18,209 nucleotides of DNA from JAGXTF01 sp040376005 (GTDB taxonomy: Bacteria > Bacteroidota > Bacteroidia > NS11-12g > UBA955): the NCBI GenBank assembly GCA_040376005.1, contig JBEIRK010000044.1:1-18209 (forward strand), read 5' to 3'. A program made the position numbers and the translations under genes. The stretch's first letter is position 1. Each line of letters begins with the position of its first letter. The notes beneath the pieces were generated by a model. It searched no databases. It saw only the letters and a program-made list of their open reading frames with translations, and was not told where the DNA came from. Positions 1 to 7,215 of this stretch are shown here, one piece after another.

Positions 1-2804
1 CCCGTTAAGGACATATAAATGCCCTTAATAGCTTCGGCGCCTTGGCTGTATTGGGTTTGGTCTTTAGCTTGGAAAAATCCAACAGCTTGAGAGAATAGAC
101 TCAAATTCATTTGGTCTTTCTGTGCTTGATAAATCTGTGCACCTAACATATAGCCTCTGCTGTCCATGGGCGCAATTTTAATTGCCTCTTGCACATTGCT
201 CAATCCCATTGTCAAATCGCCTTTTTGCATAAAGGTTTGAGCCTTTATCAGGTATGCATCAGCATCTTTTGGCCTAGACAATAAATATTGGTCCATCACC
301 TTCAATGCATTTTCATAATCACCCTTGTTTACATAGTATTGGTTTAGCGCAAACAAACTCTTTGAGAATTCAGGATATAAAGCCACAGATTGTTTTGCGG
401 CCCAAATGGCTGAGTCTAAATTGTTCAAATTCGCATAGGCCGTGCTGAGGTAAAAGTAAACTTCATTGCTATTTTTATCTACCTTTAGGTAATTGTTGAA
501 CTTCTCTATCGCCAATCGATAATTCTTTGCATTCAAGGCTTGGTTGGCCTCAAAATCATCATAAGAAAGACGCTTCATTACCAATCCCATGGGCTTGCCA
601 TCTACCATGGGTGTAAATACCGTGCCTACTGGAGGATATTTACCACCCAACAATCTCTCTTTGTCTAAATAGGCATTGTAGAAAATGGCATAATCCCATT
701 TCTTTTCACTGCGGTCGTCATAACGGGTGAATCCTACCTTTACATTGGTGTCTTTCCGACAATAATATTTCACCTGATCCGGACCATAGGTCAATATTTG
801 ATAGCGCTTGGTTGGGTTTTTTCTAGCCACGTTTTCCAAGAACCACTCAGTACTTGGCCTAAGCCCAGCCAAATAATAGTCCATTTCATACAATCCATAA
901 GCGCCTGCTGTGCCACCCACAAATTCATTGAAATAAATATACTCCAAGGGATGGTTGTCTGCCACAAATTTTGCAGGCAATACAGTTAATCCCAAGGCCG
1001 CAGCAGGAACGGCTACAGCTGCCCAAGGTTTGGCAGAAAGCCATTTTTCTATCAACCAATATCCGATAACTCCAGAAGCTACAAACAATGGGATGGTGAA
1101 GAGAATATGACGCAATCCACCATACACCTGCGACTTCATTACGAAGATGTAGGCAATTGGAAATAAGGCTGAGAAGAATACCATAAATATGGGAAGGCTA
1201 AATCGATTCTTTCGCCATGCCGGTATTGTGAAGTTTAACACCATACCCAGTATTGCAGCAATTGGTGTTGTAATGAATACATATTTAATCAGATAATAGG
1301 AGGGAAGCATGTCAGAATCGAACAACTTTCCTTCAAACAACTGACGTATGCTGCCTGCGTAATTGCTGAAACTTTTCAAAGCCTTCCTCGGGTTTTCCAA
1401 TGGCGCTTCCCATCCATAGGGCCATAAAAACACACCGATAAAATAGGACGCAACTCCCACACCCAACACAGGAATGAGCAGCTTGGTGAATCCTTTCCAA
1501 CGCAAACCGATGAATTCCTTAAATCCAATCATTTGAATGTATTCTAGTCCTGCATACATCACAAATATTGCGATACTCAACAATCCACCAATACGAATGC
1601 TAATACCCAACGCAACTCCTAATGCCAATCCTATCAAGGAGCTCAAACGAATAACCCTCAAATTACCAAATGCTTTTAACATGTAATAGGTCGCAATCAC
1701 ATATCCAGCAGCGAACGGAATGTCTTTAGGGTTGTTGAAACTCTCACCAAGCAAACGCGGTGTAAAGAACAATAATACCAAGGTAATCCATGCGTATTTC
1801 CATGAACCACCTGTTACACGGCGCACAATCAGAGCTCCAAAGAATATGCAGAAAAATCCGAAAATGGAGTTAATAAGATGCCTGAAATCCATCACTTCGG
1901 CTATGTCAAACCAACGAATGAGCAGGGTAGTGAAGGTATCAAAACTTGCACCATAAAGATGCATCAACCTTTCAGGGTCTTCTTGGGTAGCAAGGTCTTC
2001 TTTGATTGAATAGGATTTTTGAACCAAGGTGGTCATCTTCTGACCTTTCAATCCCATAGTATCGATGTTTATTTCCTTCCCAAGTTTTGACTCATAGTAA
2101 TTTGCTGTGAGCTTGGAGTATTCATATTGTGTGAATTCATCACCTGAAATACCCGCCGTTTTACTCATCAGCATGCAAGCGATCAAAGCAGCAACAGAAA
2201 GTCCTAGGAAAAGGAATTTGTGCATGGCCGCAATGCCACCGCCGGTGTAATACTTTATGCTTGTTTTAAGTTTCTTTTGAAACGATGTACCTATGCTCGG
2301 CGCTTCTATTTCTTTTTTATCACCCTCCGCAATTTCTTGGTGGCAGCAGGTTTTTTCTGCAAGATATACCAATTCATATGCATCCGCAGGTGTTATGTTT
2401 TGGCTCTGAAATTTATCAAAAGCGTCGGCACCAAATGCCACAAATGTCGTGTGCCATTCTGCCTTTCCCATGCCAGAAAACAATTCTGAAATTCTGCTCT
2501 TGTTTTGACCAGGAACTGCGGTGTAATACCAATCTTTGTGGTTGGACTTCGCCGCAGAAGCAATCACTGCCATGAATTGTTGGGTCTTTACATGGTCTGC
2601 TGATTCAGCAACTACATAAATATCGAAGTTCTCTTTGGCCAATTCTTGTATGCCCTGTCCGCCAATTGCTGTTGAAAAATGCACACTGGAAAAGTGTTTT
2701 TTCAAATCTTGTAAGTGGTCAGTTTTACTCTCTTTGAGGAAGGTTAAACCTATGCTAAGGCTTTTAGGAATCTCAACCTGAGGGGTGTGTTGCTTTTTTG
2801 ACAT
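1..2804 (-). CDS. GT-C (GT39-like) membrane glycosyltransferase with TPR tail, 3' end outside window
   Basis: The frame stays open from about 2804 to base 1 (at least 934 residues); the C-terminus lies beyond the left edge. In-frame ATGs at 2822, 2813 and 2804 compete; I chose 2804 (begins MSKKQ). Three parts are visible. Residues 1-190 are soluble and look like a worn GT2 fold. From residue 194 a multi-helix membrane region begins; after its first helix comes SGDEF (D222, E223), the position of the acidic catalytic motif of GT-C enzymes such as protein mannosyltransferases and ArnT. From about residue 735 TPR-like helical repeats run to the edge. GT-C enzymes move a sugar from a polyprenyl-phosphate carrier to an acceptor on the outer face of the inner membrane; donor and acceptor cannot be read here. 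The membrane GT-C call is fairly sure, substrate unknown. It is divergent from the dehydrogenase at 2908. Confidence 0.8.
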   Translation of the reverse strand, partial: MSKKQHTPQVEIPKSLSIGLTFLKESKTDHLQDLKKHFSSVHFSTAIGGQGIQELAKENFDIYVVAESADHVKTQQFMAVIASAAKSNHKDWYYTAVPGQNKSRISELFSGMGKAEWHTTFVAFGADAFDKFQSQNITPADAYELVYLAEKTCCHQEIAEGDKKEIEAPSIGTSFQKKLKTSIKYYTGGGIAAMHKFLFLGLSVAALIACMLMSKTAGISGDEFTQYEYSKLTANYYESKLGKEINIDTMGLKGQKMTTLVQKSYSIKEDLATQEDPERLMHLYGASFDTFTTLLIRWFDIAEVMDFRHLINSIFGFFCIFFGALIVRRVTGGSWKYAWITLVLLFFTPRLLGESFNNPKDIPFAAGYVIATYYMLKAFGNLRVIRLSSLIGLALGVALGISIRIGGLLSIAIFVMYAGLEYIQMIGFKEFIGLRWKGFTKLLIPVLGVGVASYFIGVFLWPYGWEAPLENPRKALKSFSNYAGSIRQLFEGKLFDSDMLPSYYLIKYVFITTPIAAILGMVLNFTIPAWRKNRFSLPIFMVFFSALFPIAYIFVMKSQVYGGLRHILFTIPLFVASGVIGYWLIEKWLSAKPWAAVAVPAAALGLTVLPAKFVADNHPLEYIYFNEFVGGTAGAYGLYEMDYYLAGLRPSTEWFLENVARKNPTKRYQILTYGPDQVKYYCRKDTNVKVGFTRYDDRSEKKWDYAIFYNAYLDKERLLGGKYPPVGTVFTPMVDGKPMGLVMKRLSYDDFEANQALNAKNYRLAIEKFNNYLKVDKNSNEVYFYLSTAYANLNNLDSAIWAAKQSVALYPEFSKSLFALNQYYVNKGDYENALKVMDQYLLSRPKDADAYLIKAQTFMQKGDLTMGLSNVQEAIKIAPMDSRGYMLGAQIYQAQKDQMNLSLFSQAVGFFQAKDQTQYSQGAEAIKGIYMSLT

Positions 2805-2907
2805 AAATACCATGGCAAACATAACCAAAATCCTATGTATCTGCCACAATCTTTAGTTTGCTTTTTCCCACTAGAAAGTGAATCTTTCTTGCTTTCTTTG
2901 CAGCGCA

Positions 2908-3918
2908 ATGATAAATATTGGTATTGTAGGCCTCGGTTATTGGGGGCCAAATTTGGTTCGAAATTTTTCAGCAGCTTCAAGAGCAAGTGTAACCGCTGTT
3001 GCTGACTTGGATGATGCTCGTCTGGCGCGTATTCAATCCATGTATCCTGCGATTCAAACCTGTAAAGATGGAATGGATATTATCAATAATCCAGCCATCG
3101 ATGCAGTCGTTCTTGCAACGCCTATCAATACACACTTTGCCCTTGCAAAAAGTGCCTTGCTTGCAGGCAAACATGTAATGGTTGAGAAACCGCTGGCCAC
3201 TAGCCGAAATGAAGTACTTGAGCTTATCGAAATCGCTGAAAAAATGAAAAAGGTGATTATGGTTGATCATACTTTCCTATACACAGGCGCTGTCAATAAA
3301 ATCAAAGACTTGGTTTCTAGTGGTGAATTAGGTGACTTACAATACTTTGATTCTACTCGCATTAACCTGGGTCTTTTTAACCCCAACTGGAGTGTGATTT
3401 GGGATTTAGCGGTTCATGATTTAAGTATTTTTGACTATATTAGTAATGGTCAAAAACCAATAGCAGTGAGTGCAACGGGTATTAGCCATACCAAAATGCC
3501 TATAGAAGATATCGCTTATATTACATTGTTTTTTAACGATAGTACCATTGCGCATATTACTTCCAGTTGGATAAGTCCTGTGAAAATTCGAAAAACACTT
3601 ATTGGTGGGACTAAAAAAATGGCGATATACGACGATTTAGAACCAACTGAAAAAGTAAAAGTATACGATTCTGGATTTTCAGTGGAGTCGCCTGAAGAGG
3701 TGCATAAATGGCTTATCGATTACCGTTTTGGTGATATCCATATCCCTAAATTGGCCCAAACTGAAGCCTTGCTTGGCGTGGCTAATGATTTTGTGGGTGC
3801 TATTCTTGATGGCACAAAACCTAAGTCTGATTTCAACTCGGGCTTGAATGTGGTAACCATCCTGGAAGCAGCACAAAAGAGCATAAATAATAAAGGTGCC
3901 CTTCAGAATTTAGAATAA
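2908..3918 (+). CDS. Gfo/Idh/MocA family NAD(P)-dependent sugar dehydrogenase
   Basis: 336 residues starting at ATG 2908; the frame could extend to a GTG at 2878, but that would place ten extra residues before the nucleotide-binding strand, so I reject it. The N-terminus MINIGIVGLGYWGPN is a Rossmann dinucleotide loop, followed by an EKPLA motif (residues 93-97) whose lysine is catalytic in this family, and WDLAVHDLS (165-173), the conserved active-site helix with its histidine (H170). The text is close to the WlbA/WbpB branch that oxidises UDP-sugars at C3 in O-antigen pathways, but the usual aminotransferase and acyltransferase partners are not adjacent, so the substrate is open. It is cytoplasmic, with no signal peptide. 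The DinB-like gene follows after 27 bp on the same strand, so the two are probably co-transcribed. Confidence 0.88.
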   Translation: MINIGIVGLGYWGPNLVRNFSAASRASVTAVADLDDARLARIQSMYPAIQTCKDGMDIINNPAIDAVVLATPINTHFALAKSALLAGKHVMVEKPLATSRNEVLELIEIAEKMKKVIMVDHTFLYTGAVNKIKDLVSSGELGDLQYFDSTRINLGLFNPNWSVIWDLAVHDLSIFDYISNGQKPIAVSATGISHTKMPIEDIAYITLFFNDSTIAHITSSWISPVKIRKTLIGGTKKMAIYDDLEPTEKVKVYDSGFSVESPEEVHKWLIDYRFGDIHIPKLAQTEALLGVANDFVGAILDGTKPKSDFNSGLNVVTILEAAQKSINNKGALQNLE

Positions 3919-3945
3919 GGTTCAATTCCTTATTATTGTAAATAA

Positions 3946-4446
3946 ATGAGCCAAACTGCTGTACATTATAGTGTATCCCATGTGGTGGAGCAGCTGCGCG
4001 AGGTGCTCAATGTCGTAGACGCTACTGAATATACGAAACCTTGCATAAGTCTTTCTGGTGCAAGCCTGGGCCAACATACACGACATATCATTGATATGTT
4101 CTCAAAACTTGAAATGGGATATCAAGCAGGAGTTGTGAATTATGATCAACGGGATAGAGATGCAACGATTGAAACAGATCCCGATTTCGCCCTGATGAAA
4201 ATGGTAAAGTTGGTTTCCACCCTTCCTCAGGATGATGTTCGATTGAGAATTCAGAGTCAACACCCGACAGGCGATGTGTTTCTTGATTCAACGGCATACC
4301 GAGAAATACTTTACTGCCTAGAGCATTGCATTCACCACATGGCGCTTATTAAAGTTGGACTGCTCGAATTGGGCATAGCTAACATACCCGAGAATTTTGG
4401 TGTTGCCTATTCTACCATAGCGTATAAGCAGCAAGCTGCTCGATAA
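3946..4446 (+). CDS. DinB-like four-helix metal-binding protein
   Basis: 166 residues, predicted all-helical. The family is recognised by spaced histidines on separate helices: H44 and H47 in GQHTRHI, and H127, H130 and H131 in EHCIHHM. In DinB/YfiT-like proteins such a histidine triad binds a divalent metal, and some members are thiol-dependent transferases or stress proteins; most are uncharacterised. The C-terminal ENFGVAYSTIAYKQ segment is like that of Bacteroidota members I know. It sits 27 bp after the sugar dehydrogenase without an obvious promoter of its own, and its stop is 32 bp from that of the convergent gene at 4479. No Shine-Dalgarno precedes the ATG. Function is not assigned beyond metal binding. 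Confidence 0.75.
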   Translation: MSQTAVHYSVSHVVEQLREVLNVVDATEYTKPCISLSGASLGQHTRHIIDMFSKLEMGYQAGVVNYDQRDRDATIETDPDFALMKMVKLVSTLPQDDVRLRIQSQHPTGDVFLDSTAYREILYCLEHCIHHMALIKVGLLELGIANIPENFGVAYSTIAYKQQAAR

Positions 4447-4478
4447 AAAAGTAAAAGTAAGAATCTTTTTTCTCGTAA

Positions 4479-4886
4479 TTATTCTTGCTCGTGAATATCG
4501 ATAGGCTCTTGATTGTCTGCTCTGTAACTATCTGCAGCTACCATTTCATCCTGAACTTCTTGCAAGGTCTTGGTATCACTTTGTGTTGTCTGTAACCACA
4601 AATCACCCGATTTTCGAAACACCTGTGTATGTAAATTAAGGGTTTCTTCCATGTATTGCTCAAAAGCACCTACGGTCATATCCGCTGTAAATACTATAGT
4701 AATTGAAAGGTCTAGGCCGGATGTTTCAGAAACGGATAAGGCATTGTTAAGCGTGTCAGATTTTGCGTTGGCCTGGCCCAAGGCATGATTGCGCTTAAAA
4801 AAGGCCAAACCCAACATTGAAAAATGATTGTGAAAAGCGGACTGAATTTCAGAAAGCAGGGTATTGCCGGATATAAGAATTTTCAT
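4479..4886 (-). CDS. Small conserved Bacteroidota protein of unknown function
   Basis: 135 residues, soluble, no signal peptide or membrane helix. I recognise the layout of a family seen widely in Bacteroidota: an N-terminal segment about a short helix and strand ending in AFFKR (residues 29-33), then a middle part with TADMTVGAFEQYMEE, then QVFRKSGDLWLQTT followed by an acidic tail. Related proteins typically show VQVFRRSGNVWLETT at the same place. No enzymatic motif is visible and no function is known to me. The last 25 or so residues are very acidic and probably disordered. It reads towards the DinB-like gene and follows the lipoprotein at 4948 after 61 bp; a TTCATTTG element just before the ATG may be its own -7 box. 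Confidence 0.7.
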   Translation of the reverse strand: MKILISGNTLLSEIQSAFHNHFSMLGLAFFKRNHALGQANAKSDTLNNALSVSETSGLDLSITIVFTADMTVGAFEQYMEETLNLHTQVFRKSGDLWLQTTQSDTKTLQEVQDEMVAADSYRADNQEPIDIHEQE

Positions 4887-4947
4887 AACAGCAAATGAAC
4901 TGCTATAAACTGAAATATAATGTGATATTAGTAACGCTAAATGCGGA

Positions 4948-5301
4948 TTATTCCTTCATCCCGTTTTGAATCCAGCAATTCACCACTTTAATGCTTGAAT
5001 CACTGAGTTGCGCTGCCTTCTTTGGCATGGCGGAAAAGCCAGCCAAATGACGTATTGATCCTAAAAAGCGCGATTCGCCTGCTATGCTTTTTACTTTCTC
5101 ATAGGAACTTAAGTCTATACCGGCTGCATGTTTTGCTGCGCTATGGCAAGTAGAAGCACAATTGTTATCCAATATGGGTTTTACATCCGTAGCATAAGAA
5201 ACCAAAAAGCTCGCACATTCATTGGTTGCAGGCTTTTGTCCGCCGCATGCTGTTATTGATATTCCCGCTGATAACAGTAGGCTGTATAATATGGTTTTCA
5301 T
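4948..5301 (-). CDS. Lipoprotein with cytochrome-c-like domain and CX3CH haem motif
   Basis: 117 residues. The N-terminus is a lipoprotein signal: KT, a hydrophobic core, then lipobox ITAC with the lipidated cysteine at position 19. The rest resembles the small cytochrome-c modules found in Bacteroidota and Planctomycetes: VKPILDNNC, a histidine directly after the second cysteine, a GIDLSSYEKV segment, AMPKK with a possible methionine ligand (M92), and a closing helix CWIQNGMKE. The haem motif is C48-AST-C52-H53, three residues between the cysteines instead of two. I therefore infer a covalently bound haem facing the periplasm or the outer-membrane lumen, but whether haem is attached is unproven. 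C29 and C109 could form a disulfide. It has a plausible promoter at 5314-5345, so it may be transcribed separately from the gene upstream. Confidence 0.75.
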   Translation of the reverse strand: MKTILYSLLLSAGISITACGGQKPATNECASFLVSYATDVKPILDNNCASTCHSAAKHAAGIDLSSYEKVKSIAGESRFLGSIRHLAGFSAMPKKAAQLSDSSIKVVNCWIQNGMKE

Positions 5302-5313
5302 AAAGTCTTAGCG

Positions 5314-5345
5314 CAAAGTAATAGTATTTGGGTAGTTGTTGCAAC
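5314..5345 (-). promoter_or_regulatory. Bacteroidota-type promoter for the CX3CH lipoprotein
   Basis: Read on the minus strand there is a GTTG at 5345-5342, a 20-base spacer, and TTACTTTG at 5321-5314, against a consensus of TTTG, about 19-21 bases, TAnnTTTG. Each element has one mismatch. The predicted start of transcription would be about 6-10 bases before the ATG at 5301. The GTTG lies inside a perfect 12-bp palindrome (5336-5347). Confidence 0.45.
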
Positions 5346-5347
5346 AA
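5336..5347. repeat. Perfect 12-bp palindrome TTGTTGCAACAA
   Basis: The twelve bases equal their own reverse complement. The palindrome covers the -33-like element of the lipoprotein promoter and ends one base before the stop codon of the iron-sulfur gene (5348-5350). A dimeric regulator site is a reasonable reading; chance is also possible at this length. Confidence 0.5.
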
Positions 5348-6367
5348 TCATTTGGTATTGTCGATGGCATTCCGTTTTGGAATTACAATATCCTCGTTTC
5401 GTTTATGCTTTGGATAGGCATGTCTTTTGTCCTCAGGAACTGAATCTACAGGAGCTGGTGTTTTATCGAATACAATGGTTGGAAAAGGCAGTTCTTGCTT
5501 TTGCAGAAGGTCTTTGGCCCATTTTCTATGGTTGTATACACAAACAGGTAAACATGCCGAACAATAATAATGCGTTGCGAAATAGGGAAAACATTTACCT
5601 GTGTCAACGAGATAGCGTGCATTTCCGAGGTGGTCTTTTCCAGCATCTTCGCTGCGATCTTCAGGAATAGCATTGGCCGGGCAATATATTCTGCATGCCC
5701 TGCAACTATCGCAAAATGCCGCTATACCTGCGTCTATCGGTGAGTCACAATCCATTTCTAAATCGCAAATCACACTTCCCATTCTAAACAAGGGCCCAAG
5801 TTCAGGATGAATGATGCTCCCATGTCTGCCCAATTCACCAAATCCCGCCTTTAATCCTATTGGAATGTGCAATAAATCACTATCTCCAATGGGATGCTCT
5901 ACACGGCATGCATAGCCCAAACTGCGAATAAATGCTGCAAGTTGTATAGCTACTTCACCTAGGGTGTGATATACCCTCAAACACTCAATGGCCGATTCCT
6001 GCGAAGGGACCGTTAAAAACTTTTCGTAATCCATTCGTTGTCCCAAGGCTATCGCGAATTTTTCAGTTACTGCGCGACCTTGGTAAATATCGGTGGGTTC
6101 TATACGACAAATACCCACAATATCTGCTCCCAGCTCCAACGCTTTCTTTTTTATCGTTTCACTAGCTAACTGCGTTGATGGAAAACGAAACTGCTCCTGG
6201 TAAACAGGGCCTTCAAATCTCGGATATTGACCTTCATGGATTTCTCGTAATAGGTAGTCCACTTCAGGTATCGAAATTTTTCTACCTCTAATGGCAGCAT
6301 ACCATGCATCCCATTGAAACGCAATGGGAGAGTGGTGTTCAACGCGAGTATATGGTGTCACATCCAA
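5348..6367 (-). CDS. Reductive-dehalogenase/QueG-like double [4Fe-4S] protein
   Basis: 339 residues, starting at TTG 6367, one base after the stop of the zinc-ribbon gene; no ATG is available in frame upstream before a stop, and the nearest alternative is GTG 6361. Two cluster motifs are seen: C219-x2-C222-x2-C225-x3-C229-P, and C259-x9-C269-x2-C272-x3-C276. Upstream of them, GFGELGRHG (175-183) and ADIVGICRIEP (81-91) match the cobalamin-binding region of respiratory reductive dehalogenases and the related epoxyqueuosine reductase QueG. There is no twin-arginine signal, so it should be cytoplasmic, unlike respiratory dehalogenases. It also lacks the C-terminal HEAT repeats of many QueG proteins. 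I infer a corrinoid iron-sulfur reductase; substrate unknown. The 1-base spacing and weak start suggest translational coupling to the upstream gene. Confidence 0.75.
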   Translation of the reverse strand: MDVTPYTRVEHHSPIAFQWDAWYAAIRGRKISIPEVDYLLREIHEGQYPRFEGPVYQEQFRFPSTQLASETIKKKALELGADIVGICRIEPTDIYQGRAVTEKFAIALGQRMDYEKFLTVPSQESAIECLRVYHTLGEVAIQLAAFIRSLGYACRVEHPIGDSDLLHIPIGLKAGFGELGRHGSIIHPELGPLFRMGSVICDLEMDCDSPIDAGIAAFCDSCRACRIYCPANAIPEDRSEDAGKDHLGNARYLVDTGKCFPYFATHYYCSACLPVCVYNHRKWAKDLLQKQELPFPTIVFDKTPAPVDSVPEDKRHAYPKHKRNEDIVIPKRNAIDNTK

Positions 6368-6368
6368 A

Positions 6369-6722
6369 TTAGTTTTCTTCTCGCACTACCAGAAAATACC
6401 AGTCATTCTCTAGTGGGAGATATCCCTGTTCGTAACAAAAATAGTAGGTTTTACCTTCTTTCGTTGTGTACGTGTGGGTGAAATATTCAAAATTAAATCC
6501 TGCGCGCATCAAATGACTCTTATTGGTCTTCGCTTTTCCGTCAGGGTTTAGAGCAAATAAAATAGTGCGATTCTTCCTTAAAATTTTATTAACTTTCTTA
6601 ACTAAAGCATTGTTTTCGTTGTTGATTTTATTATTAAAAGCACTTCTACAAGAATCATCACAAAATTTTTTGTCAACACGTCCTTTAATCTCCGTGCCGC
6701 ACTCATAACAAAACTTATCCAT
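6369..6722 (-). CDS. Zinc-ribbon protein of a Bacteroidota-conserved family
   Basis: 117 residues from ATG 6722. The N-terminus carries a treble-clef/zinc-ribbon: C5-x2-C8-x12-C21-x3-C25, with the context KGRVDKKFCDDSCRSAFNN typical of DUF2116-like ribbons. A basic helical stretch follows (about residues 32-55), then a C-terminal domain with FNFEYFTHTYTTKEGKTYY and EQGYLPLENDWY, a pairing I know from many Bacteroidota genomes. An upstream ATG at 6776 would add 18 residues (through FYFRC) that do not look like part of the family, so I prefer 6722; a TATTTTCG element lies directly before that start. It may bind nucleic acid through the ribbon, but that is inference. It overlaps no gene, and the iron-sulfur gene follows after one base. 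Confidence 0.7.
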   Translation of the reverse strand: MDKFCYECGTEIKGRVDKKFCDDSCRSAFNNKINNENNALVKKVNKILRKNRTILFALNPDGKAKTNKSHLMRAGFNFEYFTHTYTTKEGKTYYFCYEQGYLPLENDWYFLVVREEN

Positions 6723-6776
6723 GCAACGAAAATAAAAAACTCTATTTGATTCACAGTATTTCAAGCTAGAAAACAT

Positions 6777-7198
6777 AAGAATTAGCGCTTATGGCTTAAA
6801 GTGCTGAAATTTAATTTTTTAGATAATTTGGAAATTAACCAACTTGATAAATCAGTATATATTTATATGAAAGTAATGTATGAAAAAATGCACAAAATAG
6901 GCAAAAGAACCGATTTCAATGGGCACATATTGCTCATGAGGAGTTAATAAATGAGGTGTAATGCTTTCCCTATATCTATAATTGATTACGCATCCTGCGG
7001 CAATAGACCATGTGCGAATGATGGTTATGTTTACATGAAGAAGATGCGTTTCATTGCAGGAACAAAGAGTCCCTAAACACAAGTATTTCAAGCGGTTATT
7101 TCGAATTATGGAGGATCCTACATTCGTAAGAGATCGGGAATTCGCAACTGTGAACTGAAAAAATATAGGCAAACGTGGCATTTATAAAGGAAATGTGC
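6777..7198. other. Long intergenic stretch before rpsA, no convincing gene
   Basis: Between the zinc-ribbon gene and the rpsA promoter I find no RNA gene, repeat array or mobile element. A 109-codon minus-strand frame (6852-7181) exists, but its product is rich in Ile, His and Tyr without any recognisable domain. On the plus strand a frame around 6980-7075 and again 7080-7183, separated by one stop, reads rather protein-like, which could mean a decayed gene. The 5' part (6781-6880) is strongly AT-rich. I make no functional claim. Confidence 0.4.
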
Positions 7199-7206
7199 TA
7201 ATTTTG
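7199..7206 (+). promoter_or_regulatory. -7 element (TAATTTTG) of the rpsA promoter
   Basis: TAATTTTG matches the Bacteroidota TAnnTTTG consensus exactly and is followed by GCCGC, a common downstream context. No good TTTG is present 19-21 bases upstream. Transcription would start near 7211-7213 and give a 5' leader of only about 20 bases, which consists almost entirely of the Shine-Dalgarno and its inverted repeats. Confidence 0.6.
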
Positions 7207-7215
7207 CCGCCCCCT

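Noticed and set aside
1720..2575. Plus-strand frames opposite the GT-C gene
   Set aside because: They lie entirely within a long minus-strand frame with clear membrane and TPR features and have no protein-like character themselves.
1..2804. Possible frameshift separating the N-terminal domain, membrane part and TPR part
   Set aside because: Checked start, middle and left-edge points all lie in the same frame, so this is one continuous gene in the window.
2878..2907. GTG start giving ten extra residues on the Gfo/Idh dehydrogenase
   Set aside because: The ATG at 2908 places the Rossmann strand at the very N-terminus as usual; the extra residues (with two cysteines) do not fit the family.
4455..4490. 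Hairpin between the DinB-like gene and the convergent small gene
   Set aside because: AAGAAT and ATTCTT can pair, but the stem is only six weak pairs around a long loop without a clean T-run.
6852..7181. 109-codon frame on the minus strand before rpsA
   Set aside because: No recognisable domain, unusual composition rich in Ile, His and Tyr, no promoter or ribosome-binding site, and it lies in AT-rich intergenic DNA.
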